64,000 bases of DNA from Asterochloris sp. CNOR1 (Eukaryota > Chlorophyta > Trebouxiophyceae > Trebouxiales > Trebouxiaceae): positions 1,302,001 through 1,366,000 of the forward strand of contig OZ017763.1 in the NCBI GenBank assembly GCA_963969365.1, in the 5' to 3' direction. The stretch's first letter is position 1; each line of letters opens with the position of its first letter. Below are positions 47,801 to 59,000 of the stretch, piece after piece. The notes beneath the pieces are model-generated. The model had not been told where the DNA came from, did not search any database, and was given only the letters and a program-made list of their open reading frames with translations. A program made the translations under genes and the position numbers.

Positions 47801-50800
47801 TATGCCCACGCGGTGATGCTGCAGGTTGGGCCGCTGACGGCTGCTGGGCTTGGAGGGGGCGTCCCCGCCAGCGTCTGCCGTGTAGCTGCGGCTGCTCGGC
47901 AGGCTCTGCCTGGGCAGCCGCTGGCTCAGAGTCCGTGTCCATGTCGTCAGCAGAGCGCTTGGCGCCAGACAGCGGCATGTTGACGCCGACCTGCACCGGC
48001 ACATGGGCTCTCAAAGGCGCGATAGCTGCCTCTGTGTGCTGAATGGAAGCGCAAGCAACCCCTACTATTCTTGAGCATCACTGATGCTCAGGCTGGGCCC
48101 AGAGTGATGAGTGTGGTGGTGAGTACTGCTGTGACGCACAGGCACATCGTGACACATCGGGGGGGCCAGGGCTGACCCAGTGCTCAGGCAATCAGGTTCA
48201 GCAGCTTTGGACCTGGGGGCTGCACACTTCCTGCCTGCCGCCCGCAGCTGCATCGGCATGCACTGCGCTCCCAGCGGCAGACTTGGAAGCCCTGCCTCTG
48301 GGCCTGCCTGCTCCACATGGGCTGCCTGGCTTGAAGGCGGCGTCAGCAGCACGCAAACCTTGCCCAGGTGCAGCTGCATGGGTGCCTGCCTCTGCCCTGG
48401 CAGCAGCGCCGCTACCTGTGCCAGCGGTGGCCAGGCCTGCAGCACTTATGGCAGCTGCCGCAGCGGCAACACTGCCACTTGCGTGCCGCCAGCAGCTGGA
48501 GCCGCAGGCTGGAGCTTGCAGTTGTGGCGGAGTCCCCTTACTCCTCTGGTGCGGCCTGCACAGCACAGTGCAGTGCATCAGCCAGGTCCCTGAACTGCAA
48601 ACAAGTTGTGTAGCATACAGATGGCATGCATCAGCAGCTAGTGATAGTGCGCCTTGCATGACACCAGGATGCCAGCCTGTTCTACCCTCGCGGAGCAGTC
48701 GTTGACAGCAAATCAAGCAGCACCACTTGGTTGCTAGCCAAGCATTGTTCGTAGCCGCCATGAGCAAACTCCTCTTGGATGGATCTGGGTTCCCACCCGG
48801 AACAGGGTGCAGGGCAGGGCACCAAGCAGCACTTGCCTTCAAGCACCTGCCATGTGGGCCCCTCAATTGATGTTTTCACCTATCTGTGCAGTGCAGGCAG
48901 CTGCCCTGGGTTGATGCAGCTTACTGCGAGGTTGAATGACCCATCAGCAGACTGAACCGGCCGAACAGTCTCTGATTCTCATGCAGGGTCTCACTTGGGG
49001 TTGCCGCCTCTGTGCATGGAGCATTCATACACCTTGCACCGCCGGCAGAAGTTGCGGGCCAACCTTGCCAGCAGAATGTCCAGCTTCTGTCTGTCTGAGG
49101 CGAAGGCAGGGCTGGGCGGCACCGAGGGGGTCAGCACCCCCCTCATCCGCCGCAGGATCACCTCTGCACGGCAGGCGCAGAGCTGTTGGTGCTATGGAGG
49201 AAACAGCGGCCTGGGCAGGGCTGGAGGTGTACAGCACGCTCTTCTGAGCTGCAGGCAGGGCACGCAGGCAAAGTTGCTTGGAGAAAGAGGGAGGGTTGGT
49301 CACCACTGAAGTAGCACAAACACATTTCTGTAGGGCAGAGTGGGCAGTCATTGTGGCTGTGCTGACAATGAAGGGCAAGAGAGTACAGCACCGTCCTATT
49401 CCACCAGGCACAGCACATCATCAAGCACAGCACAGTGTTGGCACAAGCTCATGTAGGGCAGCCACTATCAGGGCCTTCAGCCCTGTGTGCGGCGCATGAT
49501 GGCCTTTTCTAGATGGCATCAGGATGGCCTCTACTGTGTTGCAGCAGGAGGTCGCATGCCAACTGCACGACACAGGAAAGCAGGCGCATATGCCAGGCCA
49601 GGCAGCATCATAGCACCAAGCAGGTTCACTGTTGACGCCAGCAAGCTCACCATCAGCTCCACTATCAGCAGAGCCAGCGCCAAGCCCTCACCCTCATTTA
49701 CATCAGATCTTTGCTATGATAGGCCTCACCCACAGCTGGGGAGCTCCAACAGTGCAAGCCAGTTGGTGCAGCAGAGTCGGGGCCAACATCCCACAAAAGA
49801 GGCTCACCGTCGTCAACATTATACTCCTCCGCGACTGCTTCCACCACAGCTGGGGACATCCCATAGGTGCGGGCCAGCTGGTGCAGCACAAACAGCTCGC
49901 GCTCACGGTGGGGCCCCTCGAAGACGCCCTCAGCCTCCCCGCCATCTCCCTCACTGTCTGAGGCAGGGATGGTCTCCCCTGCAGCGGGGAGGAGACGCGA
50001 TCTGGTGAGGACTCGTGCCATGGTGTGGCACTACATCAGCTCATGAGCAGGGACTGCCTTCCTCCCACTTGCTGCATGCCCCTGCACAGAGCTCAGCCTC
50101 AAAGCCAAGCACGTGGCTAAGCAGGCAGCTTGAGCTAGCATTGAAGCCTGGATGTGCAGCAGCACTCACAGTGATCCCCGGCAGTCTATTCCGCTGGCAA
50201 GGCCATAGCCTGCATCTGGATTCTTGTCAACAACAGAGCAGATCTCAATGGGGCAACTGGGCCCTGTTTGCCCCCTGGCAGACGGGCATTACCATGCACA
50301 GATTTCTTGTTGAAGGAGCATGCTTTTGCATCATTCAAGCGACGAATTTAGCCAGCTCAAATGCAGCGACTGTATAGAACACAGCCCTGCATGTCATATG
50401 CACCCCTTCCATGCAGAGGAAATGCTTTTCAGACCGGTCTAGGTGGCAGAGAGCTTACAACAGGTGGCTTCCGGTGCACTGATGCAAGCAGTTGCCCCTG
50501 CCAGCCTACCGGCAGCGTCTGTGTAGAACATGGTCCTGCCTGTCTCCTGTGCTAGCTCGTTCCTCTTGAGATAGACCCATGTCTTGTACTGGGGGACAGG
50601 CTCGTACGCAGGAAGCACCTGCACACGCGCATTACAGCAGCTCAGCCATCAGGTGACAGGCCAATCGGCAATGGTCGAACAGGCAAAACACCTCAACATC
50701 TTCGCACAAGTAACAGCTGCAGCCAGCAATTGTGCGTGAAGGGTATTCAATGCATGCCACCCCCAAGGGCAGGCACAACCTGTCAGTGATCAGCTGGGTT

Positions 50801-51527
50801 GCGTGGCCAGCTTTTGCAAGTGCTGTCCCCTCCCATGTGCATGGCCTCATGATAACATGCCAACACCTCTGCTGCCTGCTGTAGCGCTTCAGGCTACTAG
50901 CTACCTGCCTCTGTGTAGCAGCAAGGTCCGCTTGCACTACTATGCCAGGCCGTCCCAGATGTGTTTAAACGGTTTTAACATCCAGCTGAGCTGACCTCTG
51001 CCCAGCATGAGGTCCACGCCTCTCTGCTGTGTGTGTAGAACTTGGAGCCCTCAGCGCTGGCCGGTGTCCGGGCAAAGGGCAGCGATGGCCAGGCTTCCCG
51101 CTGCTGGTGTACCTCTAAAGCCCTTTGCTGCACGTATGCCTGATGCAGCAGGCACACAACAAGCTTGGTTGAGACTTCCAGCGAGCCCAGGTAGGCTGAG
51201 AGTCGTTGAGCATGAGGTGCACCTAAAATCTGCTCAAGATTGGACTCACACAATTCAAGCACTTAGACTCCTGAACCTTTTGCGCTGCCACTGTGGTGCA
51301 GGACATTGAGAGCTGTCAGCAGTCACATGCTGTGCATGCTGACCTGATTCTCCTTCAGCACCTGCTTGGCTGTGCCTAATCTCTGGGCAGCAAAACGGTT
51401 GCGCAGGGCAGCTATCTGCTCTGTAAGCTGTCCAGATTGAAGATCTGCACTTAAGGAGTAGTCAGAAGAGTGGCAAGCAATACCAAAGCAGCTGCGAAAC
51501 TTCCCTGGCACCTGTGCTGTCCGTCAT
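38885..51527 (-). CDS. EZH: Enhancer of zeste, PRC2 histone H3K27 methyltransferase
   Basis: E(z) is the catalytic subunit of Polycomb repressive complex 2. The ATG at 51525-51527 starts a 16-nt exon (51512-51527), joined to 51344-51444 ([17 protein letters not shown]). Next are 50996-51139, 50510-50618 ([19 protein letters not shown]), 49808-49978 ([16 protein letters not shown]) and 48995-49163 ([19 protein letters not shown]). The linker at 46500-48600 is only partly resolved. Then follow 44538-45403 (Ala/Gln/Ser-rich, ending MWTPFE), 44057-44161 (SANT-like; [18 protein letters not shown]), 43352-43507 (basic), 42623-42842 ([23 protein letters not shown]), 41568-41737 ([11 protein letters not shown] ... 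VAGWGAFAM), 40793-40884 ([20 protein letters not shown]), 39485-39574 ([11 protein letters not shown]) and 38885-39023 ([20 protein letters not shown] to EILYSYG, then stop). All SET motifs are present: GWG, GEYTGE, NHSxxPNC and a late Tyr. The protein is larger than animal or plant homologues because of the low-complexity linker. Confidence 0.95.
39240..39530 (-). repeat. Echo of an E(z) SET-domain exon end
   Basis: 39480-39520 holds the end of the exon coding [11 protein letters not shown] (plus strand: gagtgattggcaaagcgcag, cttgttgcccttg). A copy lies at 39256-39300 (gagtggttggcaatgcgcag, cttgttgccagta), inside the downstream intron. Confidence 0.8.
40575..40885 (-). repeat. Echo of the E(z) EYTGE exon end
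   Basis: The end of exon 40793-40884 and its donor (plus strand: cgcacctgtcataggccttg, ccccttcgctcagcctccat, ctgatc) are echoed at 40589-40645 (cgcacctttcatgagccttg, ccccagtgcccagcctccag, ctggtc), in the downstream intron. Confidence 0.8.
41690..42150 (-). repeat. Three copies of the E(z) RECDPDLC exon start
   Basis: The acceptor-proximal part of exon 41568-41737 (plus strand: tgtgtggcggcagggggcgc, acaggtcagggtcgcactcc) recurs at 41917-41960 (ggcgtggcggcaggggtggc, acaggtcatggttgcgctgc) and 42094-42140 (ggtgtggcggcagggcccac, acaggctgcagtcacacttg). Spacing is about 190-210 bp; both copies lie in the upstream intron. Confidence 0.85.
42425..42665 (-). repeat. Tandem copies of the E(z) CXC exon end
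   Basis: The CXC exon end (CPCVAA, donor at 42622) and its flank are repeated about every 75-95 bp toward the 3' side. Plus-strand units carry caccagcggcgacgcagggg (42619), cacagacggcaacacaaggg (about 42549) and caacggcggcgatgccagga (about 42478). They are joined by cagcagcc...cacc...ggcactggattggca spacers. The CXC reading frame stays open through all three. Confidence 0.85.
43968..44105 (-). repeat. Echo of the E(z) SANT-like exon end
   Basis: The exon end at 44057-44105 (plus strand: ctggagcctggcatgcacct, cgcagcaggtcttggacccc, agcaggcg) is echoed at 43973-44020 (cttggagcgtggcttgcatc, tcactgcaggtctagagccc, agcatgcc), in the downstream intron. Confidence 0.8.
47080..47400 (-). repeat. Tandem echo array in the E(z) linker region
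   Basis: A unit of about 75-85 bp recurs four times on the plus strand with the words cctgcagacacaaatgcccg / aacagatgccc / cctgcagacacaaacagccc and caagctccctgcagc(t/c)gt / caagccccctgcagggct. The last unit (47330-47440) joins the open minus-strand frame coding [17 protein letters not shown] and [12 protein letters not shown], probably the real exon, so the others look like its echoes. Confidence 0.7.
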
Positions 51528-51968
51528 GACAAGGGTCTACAGATGATCAGGCATGATGCCATGCCCATCAGCCTGGGCACTCGAGTGTCACCCAAGCAGA
51601 GCCCCGAGAAGGAAACCATGTAGGTCAACAGCAACTAACGGCAACATTGTAAGCTAGATGTCTGATTCACAGGAAACTCACAGGATAAAAAGTACAGAGA
51701 CCTTTGAAACATGCTGCCGGAGTGGAAAGGGCTCAAGACTCCATGCTGCCTGGATATGTACAGCTGTTGAAGCGTTCTGTCTTGAAACGAACAACATAAA
51801 CGGCAAGTGAGTCCATAAGCAGCGCGGGAGCAAGTGCAAAACAAAACCATATGTCGGACAGGCAACCACAAAGACGCAAGGAGCACAACAAAGCAAGGAT
51901 GGGGGTGCAGTGAGTGAAGTGATCACGGTCATAAGCAGATTGCAACAGGAGATCACGAGAAAGACACT
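51528..51968 (-). promoter_or_regulatory. E(z) promoter and vWA gene 3' UTR
   Basis: This is the 441-base gap between the E(z) start and the stop of the upstream vWA gene in head-to-tail orientation. It is slightly AT-richer than its neighbours (51630-51720). No specific motif was recognised. Confidence 0.4.
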
Positions 51969-54900
51969 TCAAAGAATGCTATGGAACATGGTGTCGCCGC
52001 CTCTAGCTTTGGCAGAGCCTGCAGCAGAGGAGCTTGCAACAGATGGCTTGCTGAAGAAGGCTGAGCGCTTCATTGAATCCCTGCAGCCAAGCAGCAGTGG
52101 CAGCTTGCAGGGCAGCTGTGCAGGAATGCAGAGTGAGCGTTTCTTCTGCAAGCGCTGCCAGCAGGCCACGCGCCAGGCATGCTGGCGCCTCAAGTGGACG
52201 CACCTTATTGATGCCACCACCATTGGCACGAAGCTGCTGGCGGCGTCAACGTGCTTTATAACCTTGAAGACAGCGTTCTGGCTGTGGGCGTACTGCTTGG
52301 CAAACAGGTCTGTCATTACGTCTGTGGTGGTGTTGATCTGGGCAAAATAATAGTTCACCCTGCAGCACCCATAGCACAGGTGAGGGGGACACATGCTAGC
52401 AGTGGCACGGCAGGCGGCCTCCAGCCTACTTCAGAAACTTCCAGGTGCTTGCAAAACGCGCAGAGCACGTGTCACCTGTTGTCGCATAGGGCCCTCACAA
52501 AGTCTTCAGGCACCAGGCCTGCACCAAAGCAGAGCAGTCAGGGCCAGAAGCTAGCATGCTGTGCTGCACTGCTGCAAAAGGTGGGGACAAGCTTCAGCAG
52601 CAAATGTGCAGAGCAGTCCTGCGGCAGTCACTTAGCACAGGGGCCTTCAAAACAATCCTAGCAGCAGCCCTGCAGTACAGCTGTAGAGCAGGGCAGCGTG
52701 CTGAGCTGTCATCAGATCCATCAGGGGGGCACTCATTGGAGATGGGTGAGTTGCTCAGCAGCAGGGATGCACTGGCACCTGGGCAAACAGCGACTTTTGG
52801 AGGCAAGAACTACCTGTGGGGTCGCCTCCAGGGTGATTGTCATGGCAGTAGGTGTAGTACTTGCGGCCGTGGGCTGGTGCGTCCCCAAAGTGGATGACCA
52901 GCTTGGTGCTACTCTGCCAATCCAGGCCCATCACTTTCTGCAACAGCATCAGTGCGCCAGCTCAGCAACCTGCCTGTGTTGCGCTTCACACACTCTTTCA
53001 GCATGCAGCCATAACCGCAAGTAGATTCTTTGCGTACTCGGCACCACGCAAATGCTTTGCATTTGCAGAGCCATGTCCCTGTGGCAGCAACTCAGCATAT
53101 GCGTCTCCTATGGGCCTCCTGTAATTATGGCCAGAACTACAGCTGCCATGGTAGCACACAGAAGATGTGCAAATCATGAGCTCAGCCTGTAGCTGTTGCA
53201 CATGCAGCATGTGCAGCCCTCAGCATCCCCACACGCAGTGATGTGCACCTCCAGGCCGCCAGCCACATCTTCTGCAATGTCATGATTGCCGATGTCCCTG
53301 ATCGCAGAAACAAAGCTGTGCATCTCTCTGCTGTCCTCCTTGAGCAGGAAATCTTTGACCTCGAAGCGATTGTGAGGCAGGCTGTGGTCCCTGTAGCCCA
53401 CGAAAGCCTGCAATTGCACAACAGCACACCTTCAGTCCACTGGCAACACTCTCAGCTTCATCTCCCCCGCCAGTGGCTCGGACACCCCCTAAGAAGGAGG
53501 CCATGTCTGCTTGCTGTGTCTTGCTCACAAAGTCCCTGGCCTCCACAGTGAGCACATCATCCACATCACGGTACCCCACAAAGGCCTGCAGCAAGACAGT
53601 AGAGCAATGCAGCACGACAGCAGTAGAGCCAGCCAGAAGGGCTTGGTCAAGCACCTCGTTTTGCAGCCCAAAGCAGCACATCAGGCCTGAAGCCAGCAGT
53701 CACCTGGTGAGTGTGGGACTGTGGCCAATTGTGCAGGGCTATAACAACCAGAGGACCTACACAACCTAATCACCAAGCTGTGCAGTGCCCAAGCACCACT
53801 GAGGCATTTCAGTACACGTGCTTATCAAGCTTTGTGGTGTGCACACGACCATCATCATGACCAGATGGCAGCAGGAGGAAGGGGAAAACACATGCAGAGG
53901 CAACCAGAGAGGGACACCCACAGCAGGGTTCAGATGAAGCTGCCGGGCAGTCACAGCCACCCACCATGCGGGTGATGGCCTGCTCATGAACCTCCTCAGC
54001 AGCACGCATGATCTCCTGCACCTTGGCTTTGCAGGCCTCGATGTAGGGACCCTGCAGGCAGGCAGGCACTCACACTATCAGTACCCGACATTCACAGCTC
54101 AGCATTTCCGCCCAGAATGCGGCACATTGCAGGGCCTTGCTGGACTGATGCGGCCAGGGGGAGGGCAAGCAGCATGATCCCAGACATGCTGGCTGGACCA
54201 GTCCAGGGCACCCTGCCACTATATAGTAGCACATGTGCAGCCATGCACAGCGGTGGAGGCAGTTTCAGGCTTGCCAATGGCAGCCTGGCAGGGGTGACAG
54301 GGTTGCAGGAAGGCTCAGACTGCTTACCATGGAGCCTGTGCAATCCATCAGGAAGCAGATATCTACCTGCAGCCATAGCATCAGAGCCCCATCGGCTCGG
54401 TTTTCATGATGTGGTGCTGACCACCAGGAGCAGGTCAGACTACAAACCTGACTGGCCAGCTCCACACTGCACTGCCAATTAGTATGGAACAGCTTGTTCA
54501 TGCCTCTAGCAGATAGTGCCTGGTGATTGAGGTGCGTCAAATGGCCTCAAGGCCCAGCATGCAAGATTACAGCAGTCTAGTCGCATGCACCAGCAGGGCC
54601 ACAGAGCTTGCTGATTGTACAAGGGGCAGCCACCGGGCACAGCTTGTATCTTGTCAGCCAGCCAGCAAGGCTGCAGCTGTGTGGCTGTAGAGCACATGCT
54701 TGGAGCAGCAATAGGGGTGACTTCACTACACCAATGGCATGAGCAACCTCAGGTTGTAGACAAAATTTGGAGAGCTCACCCCATGCTGCTTGGCCTCAAG
54801 CTTGCGTTCCAGAGCACGACGTTTGCTCTCTAGCAGGCCTGTGTCCAATCTGGCACTGGCAGACTTCTGCAGGCAGGGATGGACATGCAGTTCAAGACCT

Positions 54901-55722
54901 GGAAAGGCCTAACATGCATTGTGCTGTTGCAGCCCAGTCTGGCACCCTGTGTGCCTGTGTCAATACCGCCAGGGACTTGCGTGATCAGTATGCGCAGAGA
55001 ACAAGCATCCTACTGGTGACTCACCAGGCTGTCAGTGCGCTTCTTGGAGGCGGCCAAAAGCTCAGACACTGGTGTTTGCACCTCAGGTATCTTGCTCAGG
55101 CCGCTCCCTGCAGCAAACAAGCAGATATTCAGCAACAGGTGATGCTGTGACTGGTGGTCTATAGCACTGCTTCATTACCCCCACGGGAATAGGGCCCGAC
55201 CCTACATGTCGCTGCACATAATGCCGTACACAAGCCTGTACATCAGCCACATAACCATGGCCTGCACACCCAGTGCACAGTGGCGCGCACCTGACGCCAG
55301 TGCCTTACGGAGTTTCAAGTTCTCAGCCTCCAGCTTGGCACCCTCAGCATGGGCTGCTGCCATTTGTGTGTCTGACCTGCGGCTGGAGCTGTCTGGCTCA
55401 GCAGCAGCTGCCAGCATCTGCTTGAGGCGAGCATTCTCGCCAAGCAAGGCTGCACGCTCATCCTCAGGCTTGATGGGTTTTATCTCTGTGCTGTTTGTGG
55501 TCTCTGCATATAGGGCGTCAGATCTGGCTCAAGTGCTGATCTGCCTCGTGGCAGGCTGGCCAACACAGCACAGTGGGCCGAGGTCAGCACATTAGCGGGG
55601 CACACAGCACGCCGAAGGATCTGAGGTCAAATCAAAGACCCACCTGCCGCACCAACTTCAGCCTCAAGCGCAGCGATCTCTGCTTGAAGCTGCTCGACGT
55701 GCTCCCAACTAGAGTCTGCCAT
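51969..55722 (-). CDS. Coiled-coil and von Willebrand factor A domain protein (vwkA-like vWA)
   Basis: The ATG at 55720-55722 begins MADSSWEHVEQLQAEIAALE (exon 55644-55722). Coiled-coil exons follow at 55300-55440 (ENARLKQML; LEAENLKLRKAL) and near 54780-54840 (SKRRALERKLEAKQHG). The vWA domain starts with exon 54328-54366 (VDICFLMDCTGSM; the MIDAS motif DxTGS). It continues in 53965-54051 (YIEACKAKVQEIMRAAEEVH), in one of two alternative exons (53430-53585 or 53249-53407, both AFVGYRD...), near 52770-52930 (LVIHFGDAPAHG and HPGGDP), and in the last exon ending at 51969 (NYYFAQINTTTDVMTDLFAK). The order matches the vWA domain of Dictyostelium vwkA-type proteins, which bind partners through a metal ion. 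No alpha-kinase domain is seen. A few connecting exons are unresolved, and the frame of the final 80 residues is uncertain. Confidence 0.8.
53249..53585 (-). other. Two tandem alternative vWA exons separated by 22 bp
   Basis: Exon A (53430-53585, 52 codons) and exon B (53249-53407, 53 codons) both start after an acceptor (tgcag) with AFVGYRD. Both keep phase 0 at each end and finish at a GT donor. They share AFVGYRD, DF, SF, the GD/HD...E.V..GL ending and overall spacing, but differ at about two thirds of positions. The 22 bp between them (53408-53429) start with gt and end with cag. That is far shorter than any other intron here (next smallest seen about 76 bp) and not a multiple of three, so splicing A to B or reading through both looks unlikely. 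Confidence 0.75.
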
Positions 55723-56031
55723 GGCTGGTGATGTCGGCGGTACAAGTTCTGACTGGCTTGGCCGCAACACAGAAGTAGTCAGAACACAGGGGCAAGAGTG
55801 TGTCTGTGTTCGACACAACCACTTCTGGGACAGCCCAAAGTCTATTGAAACGTTTCTCAACACAGCAGCATGGGGCGCCCACAGACAGAGCATTCGAGGG
55901 GCTTCCTGCACAATGTCAGAGACTTTCTTTGCAGTCCTTTCAGCCTGCGTTCCGGAGCAGACAAAAGACCCACCCATCAGCATGCACAGCCTGAGGTAAA
56001 GCTAGTCGCCACAGAGGCTTGTGTAGTCCTT
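55723..56031. promoter_or_regulatory. Bidirectional promoter between the vWA gene and the helical-protein gene
   Basis: The ATG of the vWA gene (55722, leftward) and the proposed ATG of the helical-protein gene (56032, rightward) are only 309 bases apart. Both transcripts must start within or near this stretch. No TATA-like or other motif was identified. Confidence 0.45.
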
Positions 56032-59000
56032 ATGCTGGTGGCAACGGCCTCAAAGGTCAAGGTATGACAACATTCTGCAGGAGGCCTTAGAGAGGCAGCA
56101 GCCAGTGGGCGCAGCAGCCCACTGGTGGTGTGATGAAAGGCAAGGGCCACGACGCACTGTGCTGCACAGCAGACAGACGCCGCCGGTGGCTCAGCAGCAG
56201 CCTCTGCGCTGCAAAGAGGTAAGCAGCTGCTGCAGTGCCCCTGGGTCTACAAATGGGGCTGTGCGCATTCCAGCACAAGTCATGCACCGCTTCACAGCTA
56301 AGTCAATTGACCAGTCTGAGGCACAACTCAGGCCGTTTGTTGACTGCAGGTGCTTGCTGACACCAGGCCTGACGCATCAACCAGTCAGAAGCAAGCCCAG
56401 GGCGGCTCAGCTGCAGAGCAGGCTGAAGGTGGCAGCGCATCTGCTATAAGCGAAGCAGGGCACAGTCCCACACCTGCCAGCGGTGCGGCTGGAGGTAGCA
56501 GCCCCAGCGGGCCTGCAGCTGGCCAGCTGCTGCCTGACAAGTCAAAGGACGCTGCTGAGTCAGAGGTTAGAAAGGGAGGAGCAGTGCAGTATGCTGCCAC
56601 GTTTCAGGATGGCCAGTGTGGCACAGCAGGGCCTGGCAACACGTACTTGCACACCATTTCGAATTTCACATATCCACCCAATCCTGCCTACACAGGCCTG
56701 GAGCCTTACTCCCTCAGCAAATTCACCCGCACAGACACGCCGGCAGAGTGGGGGGCTGGGCCCCCATGCCAGACAGGGCAGGAGGCACTCTGGCCCCTCG
56801 AAGCATTGCAGAAACAGCTCATGACATTGGCAGATGGCAGCCAGCGGCATCCTGAGGCAATGCCCTGGCAGTGGCTGCTGCTGGACATGCTGGCGGCTAT
56901 GCCTACGGACAGCTGCAGCAGGCAGTGTCTCCAGGAGGTAGGCTGTCCAGTTCAGATGTGCAATGTTGGTGCACTGTAGTGGTGGTGATTCTGTCGCTTG
57001 AAAAAGTTGAGCCTGCCTCAGTGGTAAACTGTGCTGCTTCAACACAAGCAGAGTAAGCACCATCAGCTTCCATCCCTGCCTGATCACAACACTGTATTGT
57101 ACCAGCAGGAGCCCATATGCTCCTTGCCAAGAAGCAAAATAAGCAATATATATCGGTGCACCTGCCTGCAGGATGAGGGGGTGCTAGTTGCAGTGCTGCA
57201 GCAGCTCACTGTTGACAGCCAGCTGACCAACACAGGGCTGGGGGTGCTGGCAGAGCTGCTGCAAACCTGGGCTGCTGATGATGCACCAGGCATGATTGCT
57301 TCGCTTGAGAGCAGCCCCGCCGCCTATGCTCGGCTGCAGCAGCTCTGCGTCCTGCAGGCACAGCAGCAGCAGTCCAGCCTTTCACAGGCCCCGTCTGTTG
57401 CTGCTGCTGTCATGGAAGCCTGCTTGGCGGCTGCAGGCAGCCAGCCTGCCGAGCTTGTCAAGGCATTCCACGCTGTTGATGTGTGGCTGCACCTCTTGCC
57501 TGGCCCAACGCAGTATGCAGCGGTCAAGCAACTGCTGGAGCAGCACATGGATCTCACGGTGAAGCTGGTCAAGCATGAGCTGGAGGGATCCGAGGCACAG
57601 CGCCTGCAGAGGCGGGTGGCAGTCACCATGTTGGACATGCTAGGGGACACTGCTGCCATGCCAGCCAGAGCAACCAGCAGTGCTCTGGCCAGCCTGGGCA
57701 GCTGGGCTCTGTGGAGGCAGATCTCGGTTGCCAGTCTATCCAGTGCCCCTGTCATTGTGGCAGATCTGCTGCGCACGGCCCTGCTGCCTGTGCTGCATAT
57801 ATTTGTGGCACAGCCAGGCTTGTGCAAGGAGCCCAGAATGACTGCCCTGTTGAGGCAGGCTCTGCTGGAGCTTGAAACGACCCTGACTCGTGGCAAGGCC
57901 CTCGTCATGAGGTGGCCCAGCAACGAGCGCCACCAGGCATTACGCCTCATGGTCTTGATTGCAGCCTTGCTGATGACAGCCCACAAGGCCAAGCTGTGGA
58001 GGGCAGGCCGCAACAAGGTGCTCCCTGCAGAGCTCAAAGAGCTGCAGCAGGCAGCATCCATGTTCAAGGTGCCTGCTGCAGCTCTGGAGCAGCTGCGTGG
58101 TGTCCTGGGAGGCGCTGGCTGCTCCAGGGAGCCTGGTGCACAGGACCCGGTTCAGATGGCTGGAATACAGCCTGAAAGGAGGCCTGTTTCACAGCCTGGA
58201 GCGCAATACCCCACAGTCACAAGTGCGCCAGTCACAGCTGCTGCTGGGGCTGCTGTCGAGGCTGCTGCTGTTGTGGCACAGCCTGGCGAGCGGGGCAGCA
58301 AGGATGTAGAGGTGCCGGCCGGGGTGGTCGTTAGTGCTGCTGGCGCTGACCCACAGCCCCAAGCAACCTCCTCACCTGGAGAACAAGCTGAGCCAATGGA
58401 GATGGACCTACAACTCGCGCCTACTACAGCCAGCCACTTCCAGCCAGCTCCAAGGAAGAGCGACCTGGAGCTAGCCAAGGCAGCCGCTGGTGCGGCTGGC
58501 GCTTACCAGCAGCCCCAAGCAATCCTACCACCTGAGGATCAAGCCGAGCCAATGGAGGTGGAGCAGCATCCCACGCCTACTGCAGCTAGCCAGTACAAGC
58601 CATCTCCTGGAATGAGCTACCGGGACGCTACCATGCGCCAGCTCATCCATTACCCGCAGCAGGTGAGCAAAGAGTGCCTGACAGCAAGCCTTGGCAGGCA
58701 TCCCAGCTATAGTCGGTGGAACTTACTGCTGATACAAAGATATATATGCAGAGACTCTGCTTAGATTTACAATGACTATGTCTTTTCACTACATGCAGGT
58801 TTGAGCAAGCCAACAGCCAGACCTGAAGCTCAGCTGTTGCTCTCTTTCACGCATACACCATCAGTATATCAACGGACAAAGCCACTTGTTGAGTTGTAGA
58901 TGATCTGGAAACTGTTCTGCACAGATGATAAAGGCCATGTTCTGTACGGTCTGGACATACAAAGGAGACAGTACTGACTAGTCATGTACTAAGGCAGCGG

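Noticed and set aside
57324-58067. 247-residue open frame on the minus strand
   Set aside because: It is antisense to the long open exon of the helical-protein gene. Its Cys/Arg/Ser-rich composition is typical of a shadow frame.
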